DNA of 45,000 nt from Symbiodinium natans (GCA_905221605.1 CAJNDS010002745.1:122501-167500), one strand, 5' to 3'. Shown: positions 1-10,530, counted from the stretch's first letter. A program made the numbers and translations. Notes: generated by a model not told the origin, from the letters alone.

Positions 1-68
1 ATTTTTGGCCTGTGTGTTATAAGGCCACGGCGTTATTTGACTGCTAGTGTGGACCGGCCGAACCCAAG

Positions 69-108
69 TTTAGGGTTTAGGGTTTAGGGTTTAGGGTTTA
101 GGGTTCAG
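69..108 (+). repeat. TTTAGGG tract at the window start
   Basis: Five clean units. The segment 1-430 otherwise holds degenerate units on both strands and a GC-mixed stretch without recognisable coding motifs; the ORFs there are repeat translations. Confidence 0.8.
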
Positions 109-802
109 GTTTTACAGTTTAGGGTTTACTATAGCGTACCGGACTTTGGGGCCGAAGTATATACAATCATGAGGCACATGGCCCCATGCAGTAGGGATGC
201 TATCACGAACAAACTTCCGTGCGTAAGAAACCCGAGAACTCCGAAACCCCCAAGCCAAATCCCTTGAACCCACATGAGCGCTGAATCTCTGAATGCGCAC
301 ACACACTCACCCTAAAGCCTAAACCCTAAACTACCCTGAGCCCTAAACCCTAAACCCTTAAACCCTAAACCCTACACCCGAAACCCTAAAACCTAAACTC
401 CCTCTACACTACCCCGAAGAGCCTCAACCCTAAACCCTAAACCCTAAAACGTAAATCCTAATGGAGATTACATGGGCTTTAAAAGTACTGCCGTGGCAAG
501 ATACGGCTCGGGGGTGTATTTTAAACGGCCTGTGCGGATTCAGGGACGTCGCCAATAACCAGGCAAGAAAAAGGTCAAACGTTATTATTCCTACTACATA
601 AGAAACTCCCAAAAGTTTTAGTTTTAAGTTCAGGCAGGCATTGGCTAAGTGCCTGGAGATTCATGGGTACGTAAAACCCCAGTTCTAAGTCTACTTCTAA
701 ACTACTTAGATGACTTAGGGGCTGATAAGTACTGGCATAATTGGGGTTACAAGTACTCTAAACCTCCAAGTAGGTTGGTTTGGCTATATTGGGCAAACTG
801 CT

Positions 803-916
803 AACTGAGTAAGAACCCCCCCAAAAATGAGAGATAATAATCCTTATATTACCCTTATAAGGAAGATTGTGTTTTTGTTCCTTGCTTTTCTATTTGGAGG
901 GGGGTTCTTAAGCAAT
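803..916. mobile_element. MITE-like palindrome, family G
   Basis: Ends CTGAGTAAGAACCCCCC and GGGGGGTTCTTAAGCAAT pair as inverted repeats around an AT-rich middle. Related ends (TGCTTAAGAACCCC) occur at 25828-25915 and 37915-38010. No coding capacity. Confidence 0.5.
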
Positions 917-1125
917 TGTTGCGGGGAAGCCCGAAACACAACCATGCCTATACACTTTTTACCCTAAACCCTGAACCCTAAACCCTAAACCCTGAACCCT
1001 AAACCCTAAACCAGTTGGCCTAGACTTCGACGCCTCAGCGCGTGCAGACAAGCTGCAATCGTTGCATAGGCTGGGACACGCTCCTGGGCTGAGATGATCC
1101 CTAAGCCCAGGAACCTGAAGGGTTT

Positions 1126-1310
1126 TGGGTTTATGGGGTTTAATTAGGGTTTAATTAGGGTTTATAGGGTTTATAGGGTTTCGGGGTTTAGGGTTTATAG
1201 GGTTTATGGGGTTTATAGGGTTTCGGGGTTTAGGGTTTATAGGGTTTATGGGGTTTATGGGGTTTATGGGGTTTAGGGGTTTAGGGTTTAGGGCTTAGGG
1301 CACCCGGCTA
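1126..1310 (+). repeat. Mixed heptamer/nonamer array
   Basis: GGGTTTATAGGG, GGGTTTATGGGG, GGGTTTCGGGG and TTTAGGG units alternate in a higher-order pattern, with GGGTTTATAGGGTTTCGGGG repeated. It shows local duplication of variant blocks. Confidence 0.8.
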
Positions 1311-1328
1311 CCCTTTGTAGGCGTCATA

Positions 1329-1402
1329 GGAACCCTAAACTTCCCTAAACCCTAAACCCTAAACCCTAAACCCTAAACCCTAAACCCTAAACCCTAAACC
1401 CT
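1329..1402 (-). repeat. CCCTAAA array
   Basis: About nine nearly perfect units. Together with 1126-1310 it encloses a short non-repeat segment in the opposite order to that seen around exons. Confidence 0.85.
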
Positions 1403-1534
1403 TGTTGCACAAACGAGGGTAGCTTGGGCAGTGGAGATGCTGCTTTGAAAGACCTAGGGACCGAGGGCCTCCAGGTGTTCCGGGGCTTCGGTCGGGAAAC
1501 TTCAGGGTTTGGGTTTCGGGTTTAGGGTTTGCTT

Positions 1535-1647
1535 ACCCAGAGGGTCCATTTGTAGTACCATTATGGAATTAGGTACCCAAAAACTATACGAAATAGGGTT
1601 TTGGGGTACCTAATTCCATAATAGTACTACAGATGGACCCTCTGGGT
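1535..1647. mobile_element. MITE-like palindrome, family A, copy 1
   Basis: A 113-bp element with 44-bp inverted ends starting ACCCAGAGGGTCCAT and sharing TTATGGAATTAGGTACCC; the arms differ at about three positions. A second copy lies at 32106-32216. No ORF. The arms could fold into a hairpin. Confidence 0.85.
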
Positions 1648-2234
1648 TAGTTGTCCAGGAACCTGGGGAAATTAAAGGTTAACCTTTGGGATTCTAAGGG
1701 GATTACTACTACCCCAAAAAGGTTAAAGGTTACCTACTCTACTACTAGGTTTGGGGTTTAGGGTTTAGGGTTGAGAGTTTGGGGTTTGGGGTTTAGGGTG
1801 TAGGGTTTAGGTTTGGGGGCCCTGAACCCCAAAGCGTAAGCTTTCGACCCCAAACAGGGTGGTGGGCCCAAGAGTTTTGTAGTTCCGCACAGGTGTTTCT
1901 GTCGGATGAGGCCGCGATGCACGATGAGAAATTTACCATTTCCCCAAAACCATGCCGTAAACCTTAAACCCTTAACCACTTAAAGCCTGTGAAACCGCAA
2001 AGCCTCCCAGACCCCGCAACAACCCGTAATAGGGGATATAGGGCCCTTATTAGCAGGGACCTCGGGCATAATGGGGCGGGAGCACGGGTGTCGGACTAGC
2101 CACTAAACTGACTAAATTTCCCCTGACTGCAGGCAAGGCTCGTGAGGACCAAGGTATCCTTGTCTGAAGGGTTTAGGGTTTATAGGGTTTAGGGTTTAGG
2201 ATGTTTGGGCTTTGATGGGTATAATCGGTACAAG

Positions 2235-2345
2235 CCTAAGTGTCCGTATAAGTAGTTAGTAGATGCGCGGGCCCCAAAGTCCCTATGTAGGAGGTCCTTT
2301 AAGGACCAAGAATTTTCTATTAAGGGACATGGGCCCTTGGGGCAA
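2235..2345. mobile_element. Family B palindrome, diverged copy
   Basis: Resembles the clearer copies at 4797 and 8999: GGGCCCCAAAGTCCCTATGT in the middle and CCTAAGTGTCC / GGGACATGGGCCC at the ends. More diverged, so limits are approximate. Confidence 0.5.
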
Positions 2346-2966
2346 GGCTTTTGTCCTCAAGGCCCTAAACCCTAAGCGGCTTTCAGCTTCGTCACATCGT
2401 GACCACCCACCCCATGCACATACACTAAGGCGCCCGAGGCTAGGACAATCCGACATCTTGTTGTGATGCACTGAAGCCTTAAACCCTGCGAGTTTCTGTT
2501 GGGGTCATCTTGTGCTTGTCATTGTTTTGGTGAGGCGGGGGGGGGTTCAGACCCCGGCGCTTGGTTTAGGGTTTAGGGTTTAGGGTTTAGGGTTTAGGGT
2601 TCAGGGTTTTAAGGTTTAGGGTTTGAGGGTTGGTCTATTTTTCACGGTCCAAGGTCGTTATGGTTCTGCGTTCAGCACTTAAGTTTCAGACTCAGGGAAC
2701 TCCACGGCTTTAGCTGGAGCACTCCGGGCATATCTATAAGACCAACCCTCCATGAGCAAAAGAACCTCAACTGCCCTTGTTTAGGGTTTAGGGTTTAGGG
2801 TTTAGGGTTTAGGGTTTAGGGTTTAGGGTTACTTATTGAGCCATGGGATTTTGGGGGTAAGGGGCTATGGTGGGTAAAGCCAGCTGGGAAACCTCGAGGC
2901 TTTTTCGCAAGATGGACATACCCGCCCCCCTAGTCTATCCTAGTGGGTCCCGGTCCCCCAACAGCC

Positions 2967-3121
2967 CCAAACCCTAAACCCTAAACCCTAAACCCTAAAC
3001 CCTAAACCCTGAACCCTGAACCCTAAACCCTAAACCCTAAACCCTAAACCCTAAACCCTAAACCCTAAACCCTAAACCCTAAACCCTAAACCCTAAACCC
3101 TAAACCCTAAACCCTAAACCC
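2967..3121 (-). repeat. CCCTAAA array, about 22 units
   Basis: Nearly perfect over 155 bp with two CCCTGAA variants together near the left end. Confidence 0.95.
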
Positions 3122-3129
3122 TGCCATCC

Positions 3130-3232
3130 CCAATCGGACTTGAGGTGGGCAGGATCCTGCCCAAACCCGCGCTCTTCAGCTCAATCCGAGCAAAGGTGCG
3201 GATGAAGACCCCACATGGCCCACCTCCGGGGG
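3130..3232 (-). CDS. Candidate exon, unknown gene
   Basis: Minus-sense frame open through VFIRTFARIELKSAGLG, with CCCTAAA to the left and TTTAGGG to the right, the same setting as the phosphatase exons. No family recognised. Splice points are not fixed, and strand is inferred from composition only. Confidence 0.3.
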
Positions 3233-3321
3233 TTTAGGGTTTAGGGTTAGGGTTTAGGGTTTAGGGTTCAGGGTTTAGGGATTAGGGTTTTAGGCGGTTT
3301 TAGGCTTTAGGGTTTAGAGTT

Positions 3322-3415
3322 TAGGCCGAAACAGCCGCAACAAGACAGATTGGGGCTGCAGCTAAATTCTGGGCCCCCTTCGCGTACGAAGTACACAGGA
3401 GAGGCTGCTAGGTCT
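3322..3415 (-). CDS. Candidate exon, unknown gene
   Basis: Minus-sense frame contains PVYFVREGAQNLAAAPICLV followed by AAVSA, an Ala-rich hydrophobic run that could be a buried helix. An AG|G acceptor (GCGAAG|GGGC) exists inside the segment. Unrecognised; may belong with the other minus-strand candidates at 3-5 kb. Confidence 0.3.
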
Positions 3416-3741
3416 AAGGGTCTCCCCCCGAATATCCCCAGCCCTGAACCCCAAATCCCTGAACCTTCAATATCCGCTGGTTACCCCTAACCTCAAGTTT
3501 CAGATATTGATAGGCTTAGGGCATAGGCATCCAACACTTCATGAACCCACTATAAGCCCTATACGCCCCAAACCCACAAACCAAGACGGTTTGGGGTTTA
3601 GGGCTTATAGGGGTTTAGGGTCCCTAGTTCCTGAGCACAAGCTCCTGCAAAGCTTGGGGAGGTGGGGTCACCCTCCCTAAACCCTAAACCCTAAACCCTA
3701 AACCCTAAACCCTAAACCCTAAACCCTAAACCCCCTCCCTG

Positions 3742-3835
3742 AAGAACCGTATAGGGTCTTGAGGGCTTCCCTGGCCTGATGGTAGATTGTGGCAGCGACC
3801 GTCGGGATGGCAGAAGACCTCTGCAAGCACACCCC
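3742..3835 (-). CDS. Candidate exon, unknown gene
   Basis: Acceptor GCTTGCAG|AGG is followed by an open frame SSAIPTVAATIYHQAREALK and TLYG, with a possible GT donor TACG|GTTC. An alternative frame (VFCHPDGRCHNLPSG) is also open. A CCCTAAA tract lies left and a TTTAGGG tract right. Confidence 0.33.
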
Positions 3836-3901
3836 GGGGTGGTAGGTTGCTTTAGGGTTTAGGGTTTAGGGTTTAGGGGTTAGGGGTTAGGGTTTGGGGT
3901 T

Positions 3902-3990
3902 GCCCAGTAACCTAGGATTCAAAAGGGTGCCGTTGTTATATTTAAAAAGGGAACCTAAACCCCAAAAAGGGAATAAGGGTACTACTGGGC
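3902..3990. mobile_element. MITE-like element, family C, compact copy
   Basis: Ends GCCCAGTA / TACTGGGC, inner sequence AACCTAGGATTCAAAAGGG and AAAAAGGGAATAAGG. It serves as the empty reference for the array-bearing copies at 22671-22810 and 32618-32953. Confidence 0.75.
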
Positions 3991-4199
3991 ATGCTGGGTT
4001 AATAGTTAAAAATGCTGCACCCTTGTTTTAGCCTTATGGTTTTCAAGTTAAGCTTGTTAAAACAAAAAACAACCCTACACACCCTCTACCCAAATGATAC
4101 TCTGGGTCCTTATGATGTCTCCTTCTAGTCCGACCTTCTAAACCGCCTCGATGGTGTTTGGGGTTAGGGTTGAGGGTTATTCGGGGATGTCAGACTGCA

Positions 4200-4275
4200 A
4201 GCTTCGACAGCGTCTTGCCTTTTCAAAGTTTGGGCTGCGGAGTTTGGGGTCGAAGGCTTCTACCACTCGCAGGCT
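4200..4275 (-). CDS. Candidate exon, unknown gene
   Basis: Acceptor CTACAG|GAGC then an open frame SLRVVEAFDPKLRSPNFEK, ending at a possible AAG|GCAAGA (GC) donor, which would join in phase 0 to the candidate at 3742-3835. The AG|G and AG|GC sites match the rules seen in the phosphatase gene. Confidence 0.35.
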
Positions 4276-4796
4276 CCTGTAGAGTTTAGGGTTTAGGGTT
4301 TAGGGTTTAGGGTTTAGGGTTTAGGGTTTAGGTTTAGGGTTTGCTCCAAATCCCAGGCCCTAAGCCTTAAACCCTGCACGGCAGCTTCGAACTTCAGTGC
4401 CTAGGCGAACCTCCGAAAAACCTAGATGCCAAAATGAAACCTAGCACGTAGAACAGAAGTACCTATTATAGGGCTTAGGGTTTAGGGCTTAGGGTTTAGG
4501 GTTTAGGGTTTAGGGTGTTTTACAAGGGAACCTCACCCCACACAACCCCTAGCCTCCATACTGTTCGGGTGTCAGACCTTGACGCTATCGCCTCAAATTG
4601 TGCTCGTGCCATCGTCCCTAGTATTCAGCCCGTGCCCAGCCCTAAACCCTAAACCCTAAACCCTGAACCCTAAACACTAAACCCTAAACCCTAAATCCGA
4701 ACTCTCCAGGCTTCAAACATGGCTTCCCCTAGTCCGAGAAGCTCTGCGCCCAACATTGCCCTAAACCCTAAATCCCGAGCTTAGGGCTTATGGTAA

Positions 4797-4900
4797 CCTC
4801 AGGGTCCATGTACATTATTACATACTTGGGCCCCAAAGTCCCTGTATGGGAAGTACTTCAAGGCCCGAGTATTCCCCATTCTGGTACATGGGCCCTGAGG
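4797..4900. mobile_element. MITE-like palindrome, family B
   Basis: Ends CCTCAGGGTCCATGTAC and its near-perfect reverse complement, inner arms CTTGGGCCCCAAAGTCCC and AAGTACTTCAAGGCCC. It overlaps the 3' part of a 96-codon minus-strand ORF, which is therefore doubtful. Confidence 0.8.
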
Positions 4901-5109
4901 GGTCTTTCATCCTGAGGCTCGACGGCCGTAATCTCGACGTCTTGAACCCTCTCCCTTCAAGCTCAAGATCCAAATCCTGAAAATTCAGGTTGCCAAGCTT
5001 TTGAGTCTGGCGACAAGCTTCGAGGCTCTTGAACTGGAATATCGGTTCAAGGCGGGAACTCAGCCACTGCGTTTTTGGGGTTTTACTGCAGTGACTTCCC
5101 GCCTCCACA

Positions 5110-6003
5110 AAAGAAAAACAATCTAAAAGCCTTCAAGTCCCATATCTCGTGCTGAGACGCGATATTTGTGCTATATTTAAGAGATAAGTACCAAACTACA
5201 TTTTGCGAGGGTATACGAAGCGTACGTTCCTTTTGCAAACCTTCCACGCTGAATCATCGGTGCTTCTGCCTAAGCAATGACGAAAAGTCAGGCCATTGGC
5301 CTAGCTAACTCGGGCCATGTTCTTGAAGTCAACTATTGTGATATTTCCACGACCGAAGCATTTCGGCGACTGCGTCTTCAACAAGTTTCGCGTCTGCTGC
5401 TCATTCAAAGAGCTGTCCCGAGAGTGCGTTCTGTGAAGAGACTTCCCATCTTGGGTTGTGTAGTGTTATCCAGACCAGGTGTTAACAGGGTCTCAAGGTG
5501 CGATGGCTAAACAAGGTGAGGGAGTTAGTACTAAATTACCTGTCCAGCCGTGGAGACCTTAGCTGCCCAAGAGTCCGTCCATGAAGAGCACACGTTAATA
5601 ACATTGTTTTACGGGTGAGTGAAACGCACGGCGTACAATATATAATATCATAACGTAGTGCATTCATGAGGTTGTTTCGTTCATGTGTTCACACCCCTAA
5701 TAATCATAGTACTTTGAAGGGACCGCATGAATATTGCTATAATGTGGCCCCTTAACATTAATATTTTTACAGGGATAAATATACAGACTTTCCTTAGGAC
5801 TTTCTCCTCTATTCAGTTCACCCACGACATGAAGATACTAATCATAGATCCGTGAATGACATGAACGGGGAAAAGTACAGCTTCTTTCTATGGACAAAAG
5901 ACGTCTTTCACCCTGTCATTTCTTTAAGAATGGCATTATTAACCCAATCCTTCAGAATCAACTTAGTCTTACATTTGCGTAAAAGCCCTTAATCTATTTC
6001 TGA
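5110..6003. other. AT-rich segment, probably more mitochondrial-derived DNA
   Basis: Repeat-free, AT-rich and continuous with the cox3 copy. Alveolate mitochondrial genomes carry fragmented rRNA genes between protein genes, and this stretch could hold such fragments (an ACAGGGATAA motif, as in LSU rRNA domain V, lies near 5769), but I cannot align any fragment with confidence. A 77-codon ORF at 5277-5510 resembles nothing I know. Confidence 0.4.
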
Positions 6004-6409
6004 TTTTGGCGGGGTTGTCCTGTTTCTGAAGCTCTATTATTTGTATCCTTGTTTTGGACATCGTTGTATTTATTATCTTGTCCAACTTTAGGGATGTGGC
6101 CTGGAGAAGCTTTGTGAATTAACTTATGCTAATACACTTATTTTATGTAATGCTGCTATATCTTTAGGAAGTGCTTTTGTTAATTTAGGAATTTCCTCAC
6201 AATATACTATTTTCTTCACTTTGTGGTCATTCTATTTATCTTATCTTTTTATTAGTTTGTGGATTAAAGAATTTCGTATTACGTTAATGATTCACTTTAT
6301 ACTCGTAGGTGTTTCTTTCTGTTTTCTTACAGCATTACATTTGTTTCTTCTAATTCTTGGTATTTGCTTCGTTTTACTATCTTGCTTTTCGCATTCACGC
6401 CTTGCCTAG
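6004..6409 (+). pseudogene. cox3: Nuclear copy of mitochondrial cox3 (broken)
   Basis: Cytochrome c oxidase subunit III fragment. Frame 1 from 6004 reads VSEALLFVSLFW then SCPTLGMWPGEAL, matching the SEVMFF..FFWAFFHSSL...WPP region. At about 6111-6116 the frame shifts by one base and continues as ELTYANTLIL, a hydrophobic stretch, and TALHLFLLILG (6329-6361), matching the NT.(L/I)L and TGFHG.HV.(I/L)G helices. A stop lies at 6001 just before the first frame, and the C-terminal part after the HG helix is missing. The DNA is AT-rich compared with neighbours. Frameshift, truncation and nuclear-style surroundings mark it as a mitochondrial insertion, not a working gene. Confidence 0.85.
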
Positions 6410-6612
6410 CTCCAGATTTGGCCCGGCACGTGTGCGCATGCTTCAACAAACGTGAGAGTGCTGTATTGGTTTTTTTGGTCGGCTGCATAACTTCCCATGG
6501 TGTGCACAGGTGGAGTACAACAAAACTCTAATCCTAGTAAGCAAGGCTCATAGAAACTAATAAACAAACACCCATTCCCAAAAATAATGCAAAACAACAA
6601 AAGCCTAAACAT

Positions 6613-6910
6613 GCAGGACTCGTGGGAAACTAGGACACCGAAACCAAAAAAATCAGACACAAAAACCAATTCCCCAAAACCAAAAAAACCAATACCAAAA
6701 AAATCAAAAATACCAAAACAACCAATTTTCCGGGACTTTTGATTCGTAAGCTTTATTTCCACAGCTTTCACAGAGTCCCGGAAAATTGGTTTTTTTGATT
6801 CTTTTGGTTTTTTTGGTATTGGTTTTTTTGGTTTTGTGGAAATTGGTTTTCTGGGCTTTCTGTGTTGATTTGGTTGGTTGTCGGTGTTCCTGTTCTCCCA
6901 AAAGTCTTGC
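6613..6910. repeat. 298-bp palindrome with long imperfect arms
   Basis: The left arm (from GCAGGACTCGTGGG) and right arm (ending AAAGTCTTGC) are reverse complements over about 130 bp with scattered differences, around a loop near 6740-6770. The inner arms are low complexity: ACC followed by A-runs, complemented by GGTTTTTTTGG. Weaker pairing continues outwards to about 6572 and 6935. The 168- and 71-codon ORFs here are translations of this repeat, rich in Lys and Pro, and are not genes. Confidence 0.75.
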
Positions 6911-7252
6911 AAAATTCATATTTTTGGGGTTTTGCCTATTGTTTCACATGGTTTCTGCGGTTTTAGCAATTCTGGCCTGATTGCTAAACCTCAAAAACGC
7001 AGCGGCTGAGAAACCGCTTTGAACCGGAATATCATAAACCCTAAACCCGAAACCTCAAACCCCAAACCCCAAATCCTAAACCCTAAGCCCTAAACCCCTA
7101 ACCCCAATCGTGTCAAAGTCCTAATACCCTAAAGCGAAAGATGTGGAACCAAGCGCTCTCTACTTCTACGGTTTTACCCTGGACCCTTAAGGCTTTGAGG
7201 ATTTAGGGCTTAGGGTCCAGGGTTTCGGGTTTAAGGTAAGGGTCACTTAGTA

Positions 7253-7345
7253 GCCCAGTAGCCATATCATAACATGGGCACACTTTTTGGTTGGTTACTT
7301 TACAAGGGAACCCAGAACCAAAAAAGGGTAAAGGGTACCACTGGG
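7253..7345. mobile_element. Family C-related element
   Basis: Ends GCCCAGTAG / CCACTGGGC, with TTTTTGGTTGGTTACTTTAC and GGGTAAAGGGTACC inside. Closest to the copy at 24919-25024. The 64-codon minus ORF across it is spurious. Confidence 0.65.
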
Positions 7346-7646
7346 CCACCAAGGTCATATTAGGAGTATATTTAGGGGGAACCCTTGCGGGTACCACCTT
7401 AGGGGTACGAGTCTGAATCCCTGGACTACTTTCATCAGGACGCAGAAGACCCTTGCTAAGGGTACATTGCCGGGAGTGCGCTAGGATATTGACTGTAAGG
7501 GTCTATAACAATAAAGGGCTTAGCGGCCCTAAGCCCTAAACCCTAAACCCAACAATATGGCCCGCCTGCCACATCCCCCGTGGTCCGAATTTCGGGCCGT
7601 CGAGGCATAGCCCCCCACCCTGGCCCACGCGTGGGAAAGGGAGGTT

Positions 7647-7800
7647 TAGGGTTTAGGGTTTAGGGTTTAGGGTTTAGGGTTTAGGGTTTAGGGTTTAGGG
7701 TTTAGGGCTAGAGTTCAGGGTTTAGGGTTTAGGGTTAGGGCTAGGGTTTGGGGTTTGGGGTTTAGGGTTTAGGGTTTAGGGTTTGGGCTTTAGGGTTTAT
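7647..7800 (+). repeat. TTTAGGG array with variants
   Basis: Ten perfect units followed by GGTTTGGGG and GGGCTAGAG variants. The segment 7550-7646 to its left has a CCCTAAA tract on its own left side and may be an exon, but no frame stands out. Confidence 0.85.
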
Positions 7801-8059
7801 GGGGAACAGGGTTTCTGCTCAGGACTTCGGGTTTGAGGGGCAAGGGCGTTTAGGGCTTTTGGGGTTTAGGGTTTAGTTTTAGGGTTGGCACCCTTGCAAG
7901 ATTTAGAAGTTCATATAGCTGCTCTTGAAGGACTCCAGTAACCAAACAGGAAAAATGGTTTCCACGTATCCTGAAGTTGGCTTAGTCGCAGGACAACAAT
8001 CGGACGCGGCGCCTGGAAGTTGTAAGGCTTCGCGTGATGAAAGGTCCCCCTAAAACTTA

Positions 8060-8370
8060 ACCTGCAGGATAGGGTATAGGGTTTATGAGGCTTAGGGTTT
8101 AGGGTTCAGGGTTTAGGGTTTATGAGGCTTAGGGTTTAGGGTTCAGGGTTTAGGGTTTAGGGTTAGGGTTTAGGGTTTAGGGTTTAGGGTTTAGGGTTTA
8201 GGGTTTAGGGTTTAGGGTTTAGGGTTTAGGGTTTAGGGTTTAGGGTTTAGGGTTTAGGGTTTAGGGTTTATGGTTAGGGTTTAGGGTTTAGGGTTTAGGG
8301 TTTAGGGTTTAGGGTTTAGGGTTTAGGGTTTAGGGTTAGGGCTTAGGGCTTAGGGCTTAGGGCTTAGGGT
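8060..8370 (+). repeat. Large TTTAGGG array (about 300 bp)
   Basis: It begins with a duplicated 37-bp block (TTTATGAGGCTTAGGG then TTCAGGG), continues with about 25 clean heptamers broken by single TTAGGG units, and ends with CTTAGGG repeats. Confidence 0.9.
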
Positions 8371-8790
8371 TGAGGGTATTGGGGTCCAACTAGCGGACCC
8401 ACCCTGACGCTTCGGCAGGGCGTGCTGGAAAAAGCCCAAAACCATGTCTCCCAGAATGCCCGAATTGCCGAGCCCGGGCTGTGGCATCCAAGCCTATACC
8501 CTAAAAACCCAAACCCAAAATGACCTTCAACCCTTAAACCTCAAACCCTCAACCCTAAACCCCGAACCCTATACCCCAAACCCAAAATAGCACTAACCCT
8601 GGAACCTCAGACCCAAAACACAAAATATACCCCAAACCCACAATAAACACTAAACCCTTAAAAACCTCAAACCCCAAGCCCTAAATTTTAACCCCAGAGC
8701 CACTGGCCAGCCTGATAACCAAAATGCGAACAAAAACCCAAGACTCCGCAATGCGCCGCTCCAAAGTTTCCGGCCAAAGAAGCCCCAAAC

Positions 8791-8919
8791 ACTTGGGATG
8801 TCCCCCCTTACACTAGCAGTCCTTAATAGGGACAAAAATCGGGGGGGGGGGGGGGGGGGGGGGGGAGGGTACTATAATCCCTACTAAGGACTGTTATGTA
8901 TAAGAGGGAACAGCCCAAC
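8791..8919. mobile_element. MITE-like palindrome, family D, with G25 loop
   Basis: Arms ACTTGGGATGTCCCCCC...CAGTCCTTAATAGGGA and the reverse complement (TCCCTACTAAGGACTG...CAGCCCAA). The middle is a run of 25 G (8841-8865). A second copy at 9884-10016 has TTTAGGG-like units in the same position. Confidence 0.75.
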
Positions 8920-8998
8920 CTAACATCCCTCAACCCTGAACCCTGAACCCTGAACCCTAAAACATGGCTCCGGGCCTCTTGAATTCAAGGGTCTCTAA

Positions 8999-9107
8999 CC
9001 CTAAGGGTCCATGTACCTTATTACTATATACTTGGGCCTCACAGTCCCTGTAAAGGAAGTACTTTAAGGCCCAAGTACTCAATATTTAGGTGCCTGGACC
9101 CTTAGGG
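8999..9107. mobile_element. MITE-like palindrome, family B
   Basis: Ends CCCTAAGGGTCCATG / reverse complement CCTGGACCCTTAGGG. Inner arms ACTTGGGCC and GGCCCAAGT. The outermost CCCTAAGGG itself resembles a telomere-like unit. Confidence 0.8.
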
Positions 9108-9883
9108 TAAGGTGCAATGAACGTCTCACATTTTATGTAGCAAGCGAACCATTCGCTTTGTAAAGTCTGTTGCTTAGCGTAGGGTGTGTTCTCCTGTATA
9201 GGTACATGACATAAGCGAACCATATGTCTGTGGGCTGGTTGTCAGGGCTTCGGCGGAGTCTTCAAAAGGACGGGGTCGGGTCGTTTTTTTCTTATTCAGG
9301 GCTTAACCCCTAAACCCTAAACCCTAAACCCTAACCCGGAAACCAGGGTTTAGGGTTCAGGGTCTAGGGTGCAGGGAAAGATGGGGGTTCAGGGGAAAAA
9401 AATGCACCTGGCTTCGCTTCGCCAGGAAGTCCTCCCGAGCGCTTTAGGGAGGGTTTCTCGGGCTTAGGGTGTGTATACAATTAAACCCTGAACCCTAAAT
9501 CCCTAATACCCCAGAGCCCCTGAACTATGATGTGAGAAATTCGTTACGCTTAACGCACTAAAGCCCTGAAACCTAAAACCCTCAGCGTTACGCTTGATCA
9601 CCTTAAACCTAAGCTCTCTATAACTCCACAACTCCAAACACAACCTGTCAACCGTGCACCGGGTGAGGTGGAAAGAAAGGATCTGATTCCAATGACTCCG
9701 CCTTGCCCATGCTTACACTTACACTCAACCCTAAACCCTAAACCCTAAACCCTAAACCCTAAACCCCAAACCCTGAACCCTAAACCCTAAACCTTAGGGT
9801 CTAGGTTTAGGGCTTCGGGAGGGACCTCGGGCTGGAAAGCACGTCCTACATCGTGTCCTTAAAGGGCCCAAGCATACAATATG

Positions 9884-10016
9884 AATTGGGATGTTCCCCT
9901 TACACCAACAGTTCTTCATAGGGATTATAGTAGGGGCTTAGGGTCTAGGGTTTAGGGTTTCGGGGTACTATAATCCCTGTTACGGACTGTTAGTTTCAGG
10001 GGGAACGTCCCAAAAT
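9884..10016. mobile_element. MITE-like palindrome, family D, copy 2
   Basis: Arms GGGATGTTCCCCT...CAGTTCTTCATAGGGATTA and TAATCCCTGTTACGGACTG...GGGAACGTCCC. The centre holds GGCTTAGGGTCTAGGG and TTTAGGG units, where copy 1 has poly-G. Confidence 0.7.
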
Positions 10017-10026
10017 ATGAATGATG

Positions 10027-10130
10027 TACATGGACTGGCTTCTGAAGTAACTTATGCCAACGGAGCCCCGAAGCAGCGGAATGACACATCAAGGGCATTC
10101 CAAGACCCCCAAAAGCACGGCAAGATCATG
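10027..10130 (+). CDS. Candidate coding segment
   Basis: Plus frame open through LASEVTYANGAPKQRNDTSR and AFQDPQKHGKIM, hydrophilic and without repeat residues. No clear splice sites and no recognised family. The minus strand is also partly open. Confidence 0.22.
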
Positions 10131-10384
10131 ACCCTGAACCCTAAACCCCAAAGCCTAGACCCTAAACCCTAAACCCTAAACCCTAAACAGCGCACTTCAC
10201 GGGCCCAAAGCGACGACACTACTGCATGTTGCACTTGACGAGGAGAATGCGCTTGGAACAGAGGCGCGAACGCAATTCGCAACACACCCCGGAATGCAAG
10301 TCCCTGGCTCGTTCATAGCAGGGAATGAGGCCCTATATATACCCTGTAAGGGATTACTTCGGTAAGCATCTTTTAACAAGGGCA

Positions 10385-10530
10385 CCCTTGTTGGGGTTGG
10401 TTACATTATAACCTTAGTTGCTGAGTACACAATAAGCCCCAACAACTGTGTACACTTTCGGTTCTATAGGGGATTCTAGTATCCCAAAAAGTGTAAAGAG
10501 CGCTCACAGCTACTAAGTAACGGAACCCTC
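10385..10530. repeat. Palindromic element related to family C
   Basis: CTTAGTTGCTGAGT near the left end pairs with ACTTAGTAGCTGTGAG on the opposite strand at the right end; inside, GGGGATTCTAGTATCCC resembles the core at 40370-40432. Confidence 0.45.

Noticed and set aside
5769-5790. ACAGGGATAA as part of LSU rRNA domain V
   Set aside because: Ten bases only and the following sequence does not continue the rRNA pattern.
6406-6980. 168-codon minus ORF and two shorter ones
   Set aside because: They read the low-complexity arms of a palindrome; the Lys/Pro repeats mirror Phe/Leu repeats on the other strand.
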